DNA of 64,000 nt from Gymnogyps californianus. Its lineage: Eukaryota; Chordata; Aves; Accipitriformes; Cathartidae. This document shows positions 27,601 to 42,600 of this stretch, piece by piece. The notes under the pieces were generated by a model that saw only the letters and a list, made by a program, of their open reading frames with translations, ran no database searches and was not told the origin of the DNA. The position numbers and the translations under genes are program-made. Position 1 is the stretch's first letter, and each line of letters begins with the position of its first letter. Location: contig NC_059477.1 in assembly GCF_018139145.2 (NCBI RefSeq), positions 27,693,502 to 27,757,501 on the forward strand. Direction: 5' to 3'.

Positions 27601-30600
27601 ACTGTAACAAAGTAGTCAACTCTTTCACAGTTTCTGTGTTCTAATATATTGTACAATGCTTTTTTACTGCATCTTAATATATCCGAGATTTGAGAACACA
27701 ATTCCAAATATTTTTTTAATAAACAATTTCTTCTGGACCTAATGCAAAATCCATGTAAAAAGCTGGCTAGCTGGCTTACACATCTGGAAATTCTGGAGAG
27801 AAATAGCTATGTAGGCTTTAACAGGCTGTATCACAAATCAATATACTACTCAACACCCTCCTCAAACTATGTCCAAAAGGACCAAAGGCCTTGTTGAAAT
27901 ACCTAGCACCTCACTTCAGCATCTCTGCAAATCTTTTTCTTTGAAAAGAAATGCTACATTGGTGGTTATTTGGCAGATGAGGTTTATCTTGCCACAACCT
28001 TCAAATCACCCTTTAAAAGAAAAAAGGACCCCATCCACCTTGAGCATTCTTTTTAAGATACCTTTGGATTACATCTCTCTCTGTATAGCTATTCCAGTAG
28101 GGAAACACCATACAAACAAATGATAATTGCATTGCATTTTCAGACTTAGGGCATGCAAGACAGTGACTGACCTGTGCTTTGTATTCTTCCTTGCCTCTGC
28201 ATCAAAACCCTGTCTTGCTGTATGCTGAGAATAGATTCAGTGCACACAGAGCCTCCTCTCATCTTTAAGAGTCACATACTATCTGCTCATTACACCCGTG
28301 CTTTCTTTTGCTCACAACAAGCAGTAAGAAATCATCTTTGCATGTAAAGGTTTAAATCCCAGGTATCAGATTCTTATTTCTTCATAGAACAGAAGTAGAC
28401 TGCAGAAGACAGGTTCTTCACACCGCGTGCAGCCAACAGCCCTCCACTTCAAGCCAGAAAGATCCCATGAAGCCAGATGAGAAGCCGATACCCAGTTTGA
28501 ATGAGGCAGTCAGTCAGTACCATGGGATCATCTGTTAGAAACACCTGAGGAGTTGCTCAGATGCCTCAACGTAGCTGTCTAGTGCCATCTTACACAAACA
28601 TGGGCATCTGAGACTTTCAAATGGGGAAGGCAAATATTGACATGGGAATTACAAGTGACACCTTTCTTCACTCAGTCACACTAGAAGCTAAGCAGTAAAC
28701 TCCAGAGCATCTCACATAGCACTAGAAACTTATGTTTAGACAAATGGATTGCATTTACTGAACCCTGAAGATGCTACTGACTACAATTAAGATACATAAA
28801 AGTCATTTACCGTCTTTGAAGTCAGCATTTTTCTGCCTCAACAGAATTCGGAAATCTTCTGCTGGGTTAACACTGCCAACCTACAAAAGGTCCAAAAATA
28901 ATACAATCGTCTGCTAACACCCATCTCTTTCTTCTTGCGAGGCAAGAAGAATCTTAAAATTTCTGTGTATTTTAATATGGAAACAGAAGCTCTACACTTC
29001 TCTGCATGCAGACTCATAAAATGCAAGTCTTACAATGCGTGTTAATGCGCAGTACTCCTAGCAAAGGTTAGTTGTGACATGAGCAAGATGAACTTACACT
29101 TACTGTGCTGCACTGTTATAAGCTGACCATTATTCTCTGGGGTTTAGAGGTCAGAGGCACAGTAATTCAGGTTATCTGCTAGTTCAGCTTTGAGACTTTC
29201 TGTAGCACAGACCTCTCACTAATCTTGACAGACACTTAATGAGGAATGGGAGCTCCCAGGCATGTGGGTACAGAATCATTGGTTTGCCACTCCAATAGGA
29301 AGCTCAAAATTAAAAGCTTGCACTCAATTCATCTACCCTTTCTGGCCCAGTCTGACATCTTAAAGCTCAAGCTCTAAATGGGCATGCAAGTACAGAAACC
29401 TTACAAAAACTAAAACCAGGTCAAATATAAATAAACACTTACTGAAAAACGGATGCAATAACTTTAGAAAAAAAATTACATTGCTTAAAACTTCCTTTCA
29501 GGAATCAAAATTCTCCTAAGTTTATTTGAAATTTTTATGCTTTGCTGACAAAATAATTCATAGATCTTTCAATAAGCTTTCTTGGTTTCTTCGTGTTTCT
29601 TTTAAATCTGGCAATGCCACTTTTCAGGAAATATCAGAAATTTATATTAGGAGTACAGAATATTTAAATCTTTCTAGATTTGAAGTCTTTTTCAAAATCT
29701 CAATCATGCATTTTAGAAACCAACCTTAAAGGATAGCACATTTGAAAACAAGTGAAGTTATCTCAATATTAAATCACTTTTTTTCCTCTAATATGAAAGA
29801 ATCAAATAAAGGAAGGTACACAGTTATGATATAGGCTTCATCTACCCATGTACACAACATCTGGAATTAAGTCAGACCTAGCAGCAAGATGAAGCCCAAT
29901 TTGTGATTTAGAACCCCAGCCAATGCAGAGAACAATCTCTAAAATCACAGCAATACCTTTGATTAAATATACAGACGCAACTTCTATGTTGCAGATGATA
30001 CGCAAGAGAGCAAGAACAAAATTCAACCACTGAACTCCAATTCTGAGATTCTGTTTTCTTCAGATCCTCAGGCTTGCCCTTTAGAGTTCTAGACACTAGG
30101 GGAGAATTTTGTCCTAAAATATCCAAGATTGATGGAAACTTATGCTAACATATGCCTAAGGGCAGAGAAAGTTGTCTTTACAATCTCTAGCAGAGAGTCT
30201 CAAACCTACAAGTAGACAGTATTTCAGTCATGTTTCAGCTAGCAACCCTCCTTTTATCAGGAATTCTGTATATTCACTATAACACACTTAAAGAAATTAA
30301 TCTTCCCCTTTAATAATCAGATTTGTAAAAATATGCTTACAGAGGTGACATTGCCTTCAGCAAGTTTTATGATGCTAAAGCTACCTTCCTCCTCTTCAAT
30401 TTTTGGTTTCTTAGGATTGGGTCCATCTTCACTGCTGCAAATGAGAAGGACAAAAATTAATAATAATAATAATGAAGCTGTCCTGCCTACTAAGTAGGGA
30501 GTCAGTAAATTAATGAAATATACACTGAACACAAGACAAAACTTCATTATATAACTGTTCCAAAATTAACACTAAACCATGCCTCCTTTTTCCCCACAGG

Positions 30601-33600
30601 CAGCACAAAGCAGACAGTAGAAACAGATCAAACTTTATCTTAGCATAAAGCAAAGGCACCGCTTGTTGAAGGTGCGAGATTATTCATGCTTATTTCAGGA
30701 GTGAATTTACTTATACACATCTTCTCCACCTTTCTAAATACAGAATATCTCCGGTCACTTTATTTGGAACCTGTACATTGAGTTAACCTTGATAATTTAC
30801 AGTATATGATTTACTGATTTACAGTGTATTACATGACATTTGGTATTCTCACCAGATTCATTCTAAACATGAAATGGCAATGAAAACTTAACATTTAAGT
30901 AAGAAATGAATTTACTCTTCAAAAATTACCTGCTAGTTGCTGTCTTGGAATTGATAGCTACTACAAACCTCTTTACACAGTGGCTTTTGAGTCTAATGAC
31001 CCATATTCTCCATCAGCACACAAGAGCTTTATAAACTTCCACTTACAGCAGTCAAAACCGGCTAGACGAACCCCAATTAAGTACATAAGAACTCTCTTAT
31101 GACATTTTAAGCTACATCTCAAAATGCTTTCAAAAGACTATTTGTTATTTTTGAAAAGCTAATTGTGATTTTAGGCTACTTTCTCGCTTTGTCCTCACAG
31201 ATAACACATACCAAGGCATACATTCAAACTAGGAACTTAATTGTAACATCTAATATGCCAAACTTTAGAGCACATCTTCGCAACAGAAGAAAATCCAGGT
31301 AATCACAAAAAGGGGAAGAAAATCAGACACTGTGTTCTGTGTCACTTAATGTGACAGGCTACTGACACAGAAGAATCGATTTCAATTTAAGAATCACTGA
31401 AAGCTACTCAGTGATCTAAATGGCAGTATTTGCGTCCAACAAATCCCAAAACAAAGTAAGAAGTTTTTCTTAAAAATTCTACTACTGCAGTGAAAAGAAG
31501 AAACTCCTTGACAATGTAGGGACAAAGCCAGAGATCCTGGACTAGGTGCTGCTTTGCATTCTACAAGGTTAGAACTGATTTTAAAAATTGCATTGCACGT
31601 TACAGAAGCAATCAACTATTAGAAAGAACTTGTACAGTCTTCCTTTTTACTTTCTATAGCACATTCCTCCCCTACTTTACAATCAGTGTCTATCCCACTT
31701 AGTTTCAGTAGTCTTCTCTGTCCTTTACTTAATTTTGTCACTACTGAAATGAAATCCCTTCTCCTCAGCAACTCCTGTCATCCAACATAACCTTACTTAT
31801 CACTCTAGGAGAAATGATGACTTTGGTTATGCCTCAGGACAAGGATAGGATGCCTTGCTTCATTCTCAACTCTACTGACTTTCTAGCTGACCTTGAAGAA
31901 GTTGCTTGACTGTTTTGGACAGCTGATATGCCTATCTGTAAAATGGAGAAACTGATACTTATCTAACACCAGTGAGTTTAGAACTTCTACTTGAACCAAA
32001 ATTCTTGTATATTGACATGGTTTGATGAAAGGTGCAAAGAACAATGAAAATCCTCTTCTAGAATATTTTTCTCCAAAGATGTTTTGCAATCAATTGCAAT
32101 GTCTTGAAATCTTTTTCCTCCTGCATTATTTTTACTGATTCAAAATGCTTTGGGATTGGAAGAAGGAGAACATAAACGATGATGCCTAGGACCAAATCTA
32201 TAGCTGTCATTAACCAGTGCCGTACAGCAGAAACTAATGAATCCATACCCATTTATACCAGCCAAGGATCTGACATTTAGAATCTGTTACTGGTAATGCA
32301 CTGATCAGCAGTATTTTTAAACTGTAAAACGTGCAACTACTATTTGAGAAAAATTAATAAAATAAGAGTTTAATTCAAAACACCCACTTCTACATTTATA
32401 TAGAAGCCTCTCATATATTGCAAAGCTGGATGAGGTAACAGCCTCTCCAAAGCCAACCTAAGAAGGAAAAAGTAAAATGCTTTCTATTTTACTGGATTTT
32501 TCAAACTACACATAGCTTAGCAAAAGTGAAACAAACAAATGCTGAATATTAAAATCTGTATTAAGATATCATGCCTACATTTATGCTGCCTTAATCCCAT
32601 TAGACCTTAAAAATTAAGCAGAGATTAATCTGGTCAATGTGATGATAGGAGACACAAATCAGTTTTAGAAAACAAAAATAATGGTCAAGAAAGCATCTAG
32701 CCAACTTTTTCAAAACACTTTAGTGCAAATTATCTAGATCTGATGGTTTTAATAAGTTGAATGTCATCTGTTGTTTAACATTTTCCTTAGTCATTGTTGC
32801 AGTGATGTACTTTTCTTTGTCAAGTGATTTAATTATAGCACTCAGCTTTTCCCCAAACACAGAACAAAACCATACAGTGAACACTTCTGTTGTAGTAATG
32901 ACAATACTACTGTTCCCATTCATTACTACAGCAATACCTTTTTTTTTGCAATTTTTTTAAAAATCCTATTACCATTCATTCTTCTTTGCATAGTTGAGCC
33001 TGTATCCTTCTGCCTCCCTTACAGATTTTTTTTTTAAACATTTTAATGCCCTACACCAATTTCTATCTCAATTATTTTTATAGTTGCTTTTATCACCCCT
33101 CTAAAGGAAAACAGTTTTTAAACAAAATAGCTTTCCTTCTTGCTTGCCAAATTGATGCCTTTGGGGTGATATGTTTTTAAGCAACTACCAGTAATGGGTC
33201 ACTGGTTTTTGTTTAAATTCTCTCCCTAGCTTGTTTGAACCCAAGTTTTGCTTTTTCTTTTCTTTTTTTTTTTTTAAACAGGTTCTATCACTTTTTAAAA
33301 TACACACATAAATGTATGTATGTATACACACACACTCACAGAGACTGGGGCACAGGGCAAGGACAAGAGAACTTAATCAGTATGAACTCACAGACACACC
33401 AAGGCAGGACAGGCACACAGAGCAATGAACAAAATAAAAAGCAAGATGTTTCCCAGTCTGTATACAGAAATGTGGTCATCATTCCAGAGCAATAATGTGA
33501 GAAGTCCTATGTCATGTCTTCCCAAAGGTAACATGCTGAGGAAGCTCTAGCCAACCCAAGGTAAAGGATATATGACAGTTCAGCTAAGCAAGGCCTCAAA

Positions 33601-36600
33601 ACGTCTCAAAGACATTGTTCGTAGCACTGAAAGGACAGAGCTAAAAATGAGAAAAGGGAGGGACAAGGAGCTGAGAACTCTCCAACATCCCAGGGGACCC
33701 ACTAGTTATATTATAGGCATTCATAAATTCAGCTCCAAGCAGCAGATTTTGTTTGAGCAAATTGATTTGGCTGGGGTTACAATACCAATGCAGTAGCAAT
33801 TAAGCATTTATTCTTCATATTTGCAGCACAAATTAAAGAAACACAGTATGTGTAATAACAAAAAAAGTAATTTTATCTTAAAAACTGTTCAGACAATAAT
33901 GTTCCAGGAAAAGTCCGTAACAGTTTGATTTTTCAAGACATCCACATTTATTGCACAGCAGAAAATAATGAAGCTGCTTTTCTTTTGATTTGGTATTCAA
34001 AATGAAAGCTACAGAACAACCTAATCGAGCAAGCTGAGAAGGAAGATTCATCTTTACAGTTAATTTAAAGCTCCGTAGCACTTATTCTGAGGTAAATTAG
34101 ACCCTCTGTTATTCTTATTTGAACTATTTTATAACTACCAGTAGGACAAACTATTTGACCAGGAGACAGTAAGCAATGCAACAGGTTGCTCAGAGAGGAT
34201 GTGCAGTCTCCATCCCTGGATGTTTTCAAGACCAGTTTCAAGACTGGATGAAGGCCTGAGTTACCTGTTTAGATCTCATAGATGACCCTGCTTTGAGCAG
34301 CAGGTTGAACAAGAAACTTCCTGAGGTCCCTTCCAACCTGATGTATTCTGTGATTCTGTGACAACAAATACGGACATGAGGAAGCTACAGACTGGTTCCT
34401 GGTGTGTCTTGCCCCATAATAGTAAGACCACCACTATTTACAAAATACCCCAGGCATACTGTGGTATCACAATATTCTCCACCCATCAGTATTTTTTCAG
34501 TGTGTAACTCATTGATCTTACGTTCAAAATACTCTGAGCCTGCTTCATCCAGCAAAACCAATTTGAAGTGTAAAAAAAAGTTTCAGAAAGATTCATAATA
34601 CATCTCCAGCTTACTTGTCTTTGAAGATGTCTTGAGCAGTTTTCTCTTCTTTTTTCTTGCTAATTTCCTTTAGAGGGAAAAGTGCTTTTACTTTTTCAAG
34701 AGGAGCCTGACACCTTTCTTTTACCACACAGGGCATCTCCAGCATCTCTAAAAGGTGCTGTTCAATTGGCGGCAATGGCTCATTGGGGTGAAAAGCCTTA
34801 TGCTGCAAACACTGCAAGAAACAATTTAAGCAAAGAAAAACTTTTAGTTTATGTGCTTTTAATGTAATGGCTGTATGCCTGACATCATATGGTACATGCA
34901 AAATATCTTCCATATTAAAGAAACCACCTTCATATTGCTGACAAACATTCCAGCTCACAAGTGGAAAGTCATATGATCAGCTGTTTAAGGAGATTAATAG
35001 TGATACTGAACAAGAATACTGATGCAGATGAGTGTTCCCACACTCACTGGAATGAGTTCTATGAAAATTATTAGGAAAATCCCAGGAATGAAACAGTGAT
35101 CTGCATCTATTCAGCTTTTTAATTTCACTTTACCTTTAAAATGCAGTTCTATTATAAAACAGTCACATGGGAAAGATTTCTATACATTCCAAAATGAGGT
35201 AACGAGATATATACCCCAACCATGTATTCCAGTTATTGTCACAGTTTATTGTCCCTCAAAGAAAATATTTCTTCTTGGTCAATAAAACTCAGTATGCATA
35301 CAAGAGAAATTTTCACCAGTTTAAGAGCAAAGGGAAAGAGAGAAGTTAAATGTGCACAGATGAGGCACAGAATATAGGTATGTTTGCAAAGTAGCTTTGA
35401 AAAAAGTGAGGGAATGAAGGAGCCTGACAGATGTACATCAAAGTTGGAACAGATGGCAGGAGCTACAGAAGAGAAGGCTTTTTCACCAAAGTGTAAAGAG
35501 AGTGCACACAGTCAGGGAGCCAAGCAGGAGAGAGATAAGGTTAATGAGGCAGGCGACAGAAATTCCATTGAGAATTTTAAAAACAAAGTAGGTATCTCTT
35601 AAATGTTGTGAAGTGTGGGATAGCAGTAGAGACGTATGTGTATGTGCATATATATATACAGATACCAGTGCATACACATACCTACATAAAAACACTTGAT
35701 GCACGTGGGAGAATAATTTTTCCAAGCCCATTGTACTGGGTGAATTAGACACAAGTGTGAAGGTAACTGCTCAGTAAACTAGGAATACAGCAGAGGTTTG
35801 CTCCCCTGTTGGCTGTCAGACATGACATTAATTTAAGAAACAAAACAAAAGCAAACAAACCCCTCTATTAATGCTGAAAAGCTGCCAATGAAGAAAATCC
35901 AGACCATATGCTACATATCAATACTGATGTGCTTTCATGCTGCCATTAAGATTCCAATCCATATTAGAGCATACTTTCAAAAGGAGGCAGTCATACAAGG
36001 CTACTGATTTGGAAACACTTGTAATGATTTAAGGCATAATTATTTTGAAAGAGAGTAAAAATGTTGCTCGAAGCTGCAGTAATGGCTCTTGTGATACAAA
36101 AAAACAATATTAAAACAACATTAGAGAATTGAATTAAACTCACAAAGCAAAAAACCTAAGTCCCCTGTTGTGAATGTGTTTTCCAGGCTTTTGCATCTGC
36201 AATCTCTATGTGTGCAGCTGCAAGAGCTGAGCACACTGAGTAGCCACAGCCTCCACTTGTTCCTGTTTTTAGAGTAGATGACAACCTCTGAAACCTGAGA
36301 TGGCAGGTACCATCAAAACTCAGGTGCTAAATGGAGATGAAGTTGAACAGCCTTAACCTGGAGTTTCTAATCTCAGAGAGTCCCTTTCAACCTTGCTTGC
36401 TCTTCCTTCTGTGCCCAGCAAGAACCACTCCTACCTTCACTGGCTAGAAGGCAACCCACACTGCCACTGGCTTCCAGACTCACTGTTGTATTCATGCGTG
36501 TTGTCAGCAACACACTAGCTCCTCCTTGCTCTTCCTAATTTCCCTACATTTCCAGCCTAGAAAAGTAGCCAGCTTTCAGGAACAGAAGTCACACTAAGAT

Positions 36601-39600
36601 AGTGGTAAATGGATGTAATGAAGTGGGATTTTCACATAATTAATTCCATGATAAGCAATGGCATAAATGCATGAGTAGATAGGAATTTACTGCAAGAAAG
36701 CATCCTGCCTTGTTCCCTTCCACACAGCACCTAGGAACACACTTTTGTAAGAACGTATTTTAGCAAATCTATAAATCCTACAGGAACTTGATAGTATTTA
36801 AAGCCTTAGAACATAGGAGACAGATTCAGCTATCTAAAAGATAAGCATCTAGTCTATACCAGTCACCTACTCGCTCTACACAACCACAACTACCATGTAC
36901 TTACGATCTCCAAAACAAGAACGAACCTTGGGAAAGTAATTGATCCTTTTTCATGGATTATACAATAGACTTGGACAACTCAGCTTATACTAGTTAGCTA
37001 GCTTTTGGGTGGTTAAACCTGTGTGAACTGAATCCCAACACAAGTGTCTTAGAGTTCAGTTTACACCTAGTTTGTGACAATTTCAAAATGACCTTCCAAC
37101 AGATCCACTACATTCAACCAAAGATAAGATTACTTGTTGCTGAAAGCCGTTACAGACTTCCGTGAGTGACTTCCTGTTCCCCTGCTGCTCTGCTTTCTGA
37201 AAGAACATAACCATACAAGTCCAACCACTTATAAACAAGCACAGTCCTCTAAGGTCACTTACACATTGTCTAACAAGAGCCATTACAGTATATTTAGATG
37301 CAAGCTCTGCAGCTGGATCCCATGAACTATGCGATGCTGCAGGCCACCATCCCCACAAACCTTCCTCCCAGGTCCCTCTCAGTACAGAAAAAACATTGTT
37401 GAGCAATTTGTTTATTTGGCTATCAAATAAAATGTACTGCATTCTCCAGGTACCTTACGTGCTTCAAGTCCCTATATTTAAGAGGAACAACTTAAACAAT
37501 GACGTTGGAAGTCTGCCACCGCAAAAGCTATGGAAGTTCACTTAGGCTTTTCTGGAAGCAAGGAATAAAAGCTGAAACTCTGGATATAGGGTATTCCTCA
37601 TCCTCCACTCCAGCAAGCATTAGCAACTCCTTTCCACCCACTCTGTCATTTCCTGATGCCTACCACTACTTCCAGAGATATAATTTAGCTTGATGTTTCT
37701 GTTTAAATTCTGGCTCTTGTCACTTATCATTTCAAATATCTTCATGAGGCAACAGAGCAAGGAAATGAAGGAGGAGTTCATCCTTTCTTCAGAGTTATTC
37801 TTCCAAACCATTTATAGGTCCTCTTCAGCCCAATCAATTTACTGGCTACATTCAAAAGATGATGTATAATTTTTCTTCGTAGTTCTTAAGGAACCAGCGG
37901 TGCCACTTGGTCTAAGAGCAAAATGTTAAGAATCTGGAACATGTTTGCAGCAAAGGAGAGAACAATCTTTCTGCAACTTACACAGATTAATAGCAGTTTT
38001 GTAACCAAGACAAAAAAAATGGGGCTGTGCATGGCCAAAAGAAAGCACTAAAAGGACTGTTAATTTAGGGCTTTATAAGCAGCAAGCACTGTGGACAGGA
38101 ACTGTGTACTACCTAGTACATTGAAACAGTCAAATACTTTTTCCACCAGTAGCATTCACCCTTACAAAATCCTATCATCCTCTAAGGAAATTGGCGAGTC
38201 AGGCAGTTACACTCTTCTAGCAGCACTTGACTCAACTGCTGGGACAACACCATCATACTGTTTCAGAAGACAAATGGCACACCTAAAGAAACATCTTTCA
38301 TTGACAGGCGACATCCACTGAACCAAAAGAACGCAAAATCGTATCTAGCAATATAACAGAGGAAATTCTATCCCTTATGTGGTTCATTTACAAGCAAAAC
38401 CATATTTGTTTTGTAATACCCAAGCTTTACAATCCTTCCTAAAATACAAGTCATGTAAAGGTCAATCCATTTGGAGCTCTTGCCTAGCAATAACCTTCTA
38501 CTGACCAAATCTTGCATTCAGTTGCACACTGTCTTGTCAATATGACTGGCAGAATTTGAAGGGAGCAGAGTTCTTCAGGTGTCAATCAGAGTAGGATTTG
38601 AAGACAGTGGGCTTACATGTGTTCCTGAAACATACATACGCCCTTCAGATCCTTTGGTTCTTTTGACAATACTGAGGTAGCATGGCTTTTGGAAGCTAGG
38701 GTAAGTTTTCTTAATTTAAAAAAGCACCTTCTTCCTACTTGTAAACTGAAAAAATTTCATTTGGAATTGTTGAGATATGATGAACATGGTTGCTATAATA
38801 CCATTTTTGGTCAATTTTCAGAGTGGAGTCATGCACTCAATATATCTCCATGGTTCTGTATACAACACAATTCTGCAGCTGCATAAATGGCAATGTAATT
38901 TTCCTTATTTTTGAATTTGCTGTGTCATTTTTTTGAACACTTGAATTCCAATGTATAATTAAGTCTCTCATCCTCACAGTTGCAATGAAAATCTTCATGA
39001 GATGAAAGAAATGTAAACCAAAATGTAGACAGCTTGATACAATAACTGCAAGAAGTGTGAACTGTTCTGCTCACCCGTAAAATGCGTCAGCTCAGACACC
39101 CAAATGGAATATTTTAAATGTCAGCAATGTTAACCATTTACTACTGATCAAGTTCACCTCAGACTGATCTGTTTTGGAACCACTGCTAGATGCAACACAC
39201 AGAAAAGTGGCTCTGCTCAAGATTTGATGGGACACAGAGCAAGAAGCTAAAGAGATCCCTGATTTTCAGTCAGTATCTCTCTTTGCCCATAGACTGAGTC
39301 TATGTCCACACCATGACTGCTGCAATACAGTGTTGAGATACCCAAGCAAGTTTTAACTTGTCTAGTCTAGGTGCCTGTGAATATCACCAATGCTGTTGCA
39401 GACACCTCAGCACAGGTGTAATTTCCCTTGCTTTGTGGAAACTGGAAATTTTAAGAATAAAATCTATGTTGGGGACAACATAGAAATCATTGGCTACCCC
39501 ACACTTAAATGCAAAAGAATTTATATTCCCATCTTCACAATGCAGATCTTTCCAATGTGAATCAGAGAAGGACAGAAAGGTGAAAAGTCTTAACAAAAGA

Positions 39601-42600
39601 AGTTCTTAAAAAATGCCATATAGTTCATCTCACCTGATATAACCTCTGAAAATGAGGGTTTGGGATTTTGCTGGGCTTAAACAGGTCCTCAAAAGTTTCT
39701 CCATCATCATCTTCATAAACCAAATTCATAGAATCAATCAAAGAGTCAACAGCAGATAACTGATCCGCTAAGGCAGCAATTACATACAAAGAAAAATTAA
39801 ATACACTTGCAGATGTTTCTTGAAACAATTTATAAATGAAGATGCAACTTCACAATATAAGATTTTGACCAAGTCATTACATGCCACAGAATACACTGCA
39901 GATATAGATGTGCCAATAAAGAACACGGATAACGGACACAGTAATAAACCCCTTGCTTTATTTAAGGACTACAATGTAAAGTCATAAAGCCTTCCCCCCG
40001 CCCCGCAAGACCTCAATTATTTCTGCCTTTCTGCTTCCATTTTTCTTCTTTTTCAAGATGTTTTTATTTGCCACAGAAGGTTTATAGGCCACTTAGAAAA
40101 TAAGGAGAACAGCTGGTTTGAAAAACTAAATGGCATAATATAAATTTTAAAAGTTATGATTGCAAATTAACACAGTTCACAATAGTCAACTATTGCTTTG
40201 GTAAGACAGGTTTTAGATTTGTTCTCAAACTGCTGGTTACAAGCACGAAAATAGAAACTGTTTCAGAAACAACCCAGCATGCTTTATATACCCTGATGTG
40301 CAGATGCCCATTCAATGGATCTCATAACAAATTAAAGGAGCGGGAGTGGATTTAAACTACATCCATTTACGCTCAGTGCTGTGCAAAATTCTCAGAACAG
40401 TGAGTCAAGCTTTGTATAGCTGCATGTTCTATGGCTCTCCAAAGATGCCCTCCACCTGAATCTGGACACCAGTAAGTGCATGCTTTAAAAAAACCAACAC
40501 ACCACAGAAAATACAGTCTTTGCCTTTGTACATTATATTAACAGGTCATACCGCAACTGGCTACAGGACCAGCTTTGTACGAACGGAGCTGATGCCTCTA
40601 TTCTAATTATAGCTAGCTAATCACATATTGTAGCTCCCACAAGGTTTGGCCATTTAGTCTCACAAATGAGTTCAAAGATCAAAGGATACAGAGGACTAAA
40701 TCTCAGATCTCTATCACAGAGATCCTGTGAGACTAATAATCCCATAACCCAAGACAGAAGTCATTTAACAGGACAGTTTTAAAAGATTTCCTACAAACCT
40801 CAAGGCTGCTCAGCCTGCAACTAAGCTGGCAAAATTTTGATACAGGCTTTACACTTCAAGATGACATCAACACAATGCATTCTCAAAGGGCTGGGGTTTT
40901 TCTCCTTAAGCCACAATAATGACAAAGCTTATGTTTTCATTGGAAAGCCAAATATTCTAACTCTTTTAGAGTATCTTAAAGGAAGACAAGTAGGTTACTT
41001 TGCCCAGCGAAGGACTGTCTTACCTGTAGGAATGCATTTTTTATTGTTTTTCAAGGATGAAAATATGTATTGTCTTAAGTCTTCCATGTAGGGTAGTTGC
41101 ACATAGATGAGACACTGAGCAAGACAAAAGAAGAAAGAAACAACTGAGCCTGGGATACTTTAGATTTTTCCTTCAGAGTGCCCTATCAGGGCAATATAAA
41201 CATAAGAAAAATCCAAAGAGCTAATATCTGTATGTATCAAAATACTTAAATAAAGTATTTACAGAGCAACACAGTTTTAAGCAGAATAAAACACAGCATT
41301 ATTTTATAATATGATGATGGCTACACTCCTCATTTTTCTACTGGTGGAATAAAGACCTCCCAGGTCATCTGATCCCTTTTTCTTGTGCAGAGTTCCAACC
41401 AGCCAAGCTTTAAATAACCCATATATTAGCGCTTTGGGAGGTTTTATCATCGCTTACTGTGTTTCAAAGTCAAAAATTGGTTTTGGTTTTTTAACACCCT
41501 CAGCCTAATTTTTTCTTTATTCAAATACCTCCTCCAGTTCATGCCACCCTAAATAATTCCTTTCCATCCTTTATGTTTATACCCTCAAAAGTCTGAAGAT
41601 TGTTATGTCTGCCCCCACCTTTGTCATTGCTTAGCCATGCTACAAATACTTAGCTCTTTGAATAGTCTCATAAGATCAGTGGAAGCATATGCTGCAAAAA
41701 TTGACATACTGTGTTGCTTCTGGGTCTCCCAGAATTTTAAAAAAATTATTTCAAATATGATTCTGCTGTGTACAGAACTTTTTCTTTTTTTTTGTTTTTC
41801 CTAAGAAACAGACTTCATTTTTTTTCCTCCTGTTTTTTAAAATAGCCTTTCAAGTAAATAAACATACTACTCTAACTCTCCATATGAATTTAAAAAACAG
41901 CTTTAAATGCTGTGAGCTCCTCCCCTCAGTTCCAGTTGAATTGGAAACCTAATGACAACAGCATAGTTGGACATGCTTGAAATGCCACACTGTCCCGGTT
42001 TCGGCTGGGACAGAGTTAATTTTCTTCCTAGCAGCTGGTACAGTGCTGTGTTTTGGATTTAGTGTGAGAATACTGTTGATAACATTCTGATGTTTTAGTT
42101 GTTGCTAAGTAGCGCTTATCTTAAGCCAAGGACTTTTCAGTTTCCCATGCTCTGCCAGCAAGCAGGTGTGCAAGAAGCTGGGAGGGAGCATGGCCAGGGC
42201 AGCTGACCTGAATTAGCCAAAGGGCTATTCCATACCATGGAGCATCATGCCCAGTATATAAACTGGGGGGAGTTGGCCAGGAGGGGCGGATCACAGCTCT
42301 GGCATTAGTCAGCAGGCGGTGAGCAATTGCTTTGTGCATCACTGGGTTTTTTCCCTCCCCGCCCCCCCTTTTGTTTTGTTATATTCCTTTTCATTACTAC
42401 TATTATTATTATATTTCATTATTATTATTATATTTTACTTTAGTTATTAAACTGTTCTTATCTCAACCCACGAGTTCTGCCTTCTTTCCCAATTCTCCTC
42501 CCCATCCGACCGGGAGCAGGGGGGGACGGACAGGGAGTGAGGGAGTGGCTGCATGGTGCTTGGCTGCTGACTGGGGTTAAACCACGACACACGCCAACCA

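Larger units (their letters stand above)
21100..34614 (-). other. XRCC5: XRCC5 introns 14 to 16
   Basis: The introns are 14 (30435-34614), 15 (28881-30340) and 16 (21100-28810, the longest). Intron 14 holds a CR1 end, a MIR-like fragment and a CA/TG-rich patch (about 33298-33345). Intron 16 holds a diverged CR1 and a 21-base A run (26653-26673). The rest is unique AT-rich DNA. Confidence 0.85.

Noticed and set aside
37083..37442. 119-codon minus-strand frame within intron 13
   Set aside because: No recognisable domain, no splice partner in phase with XRCC5, and it lies in a spliced-out intron. It is probably a chance frame.
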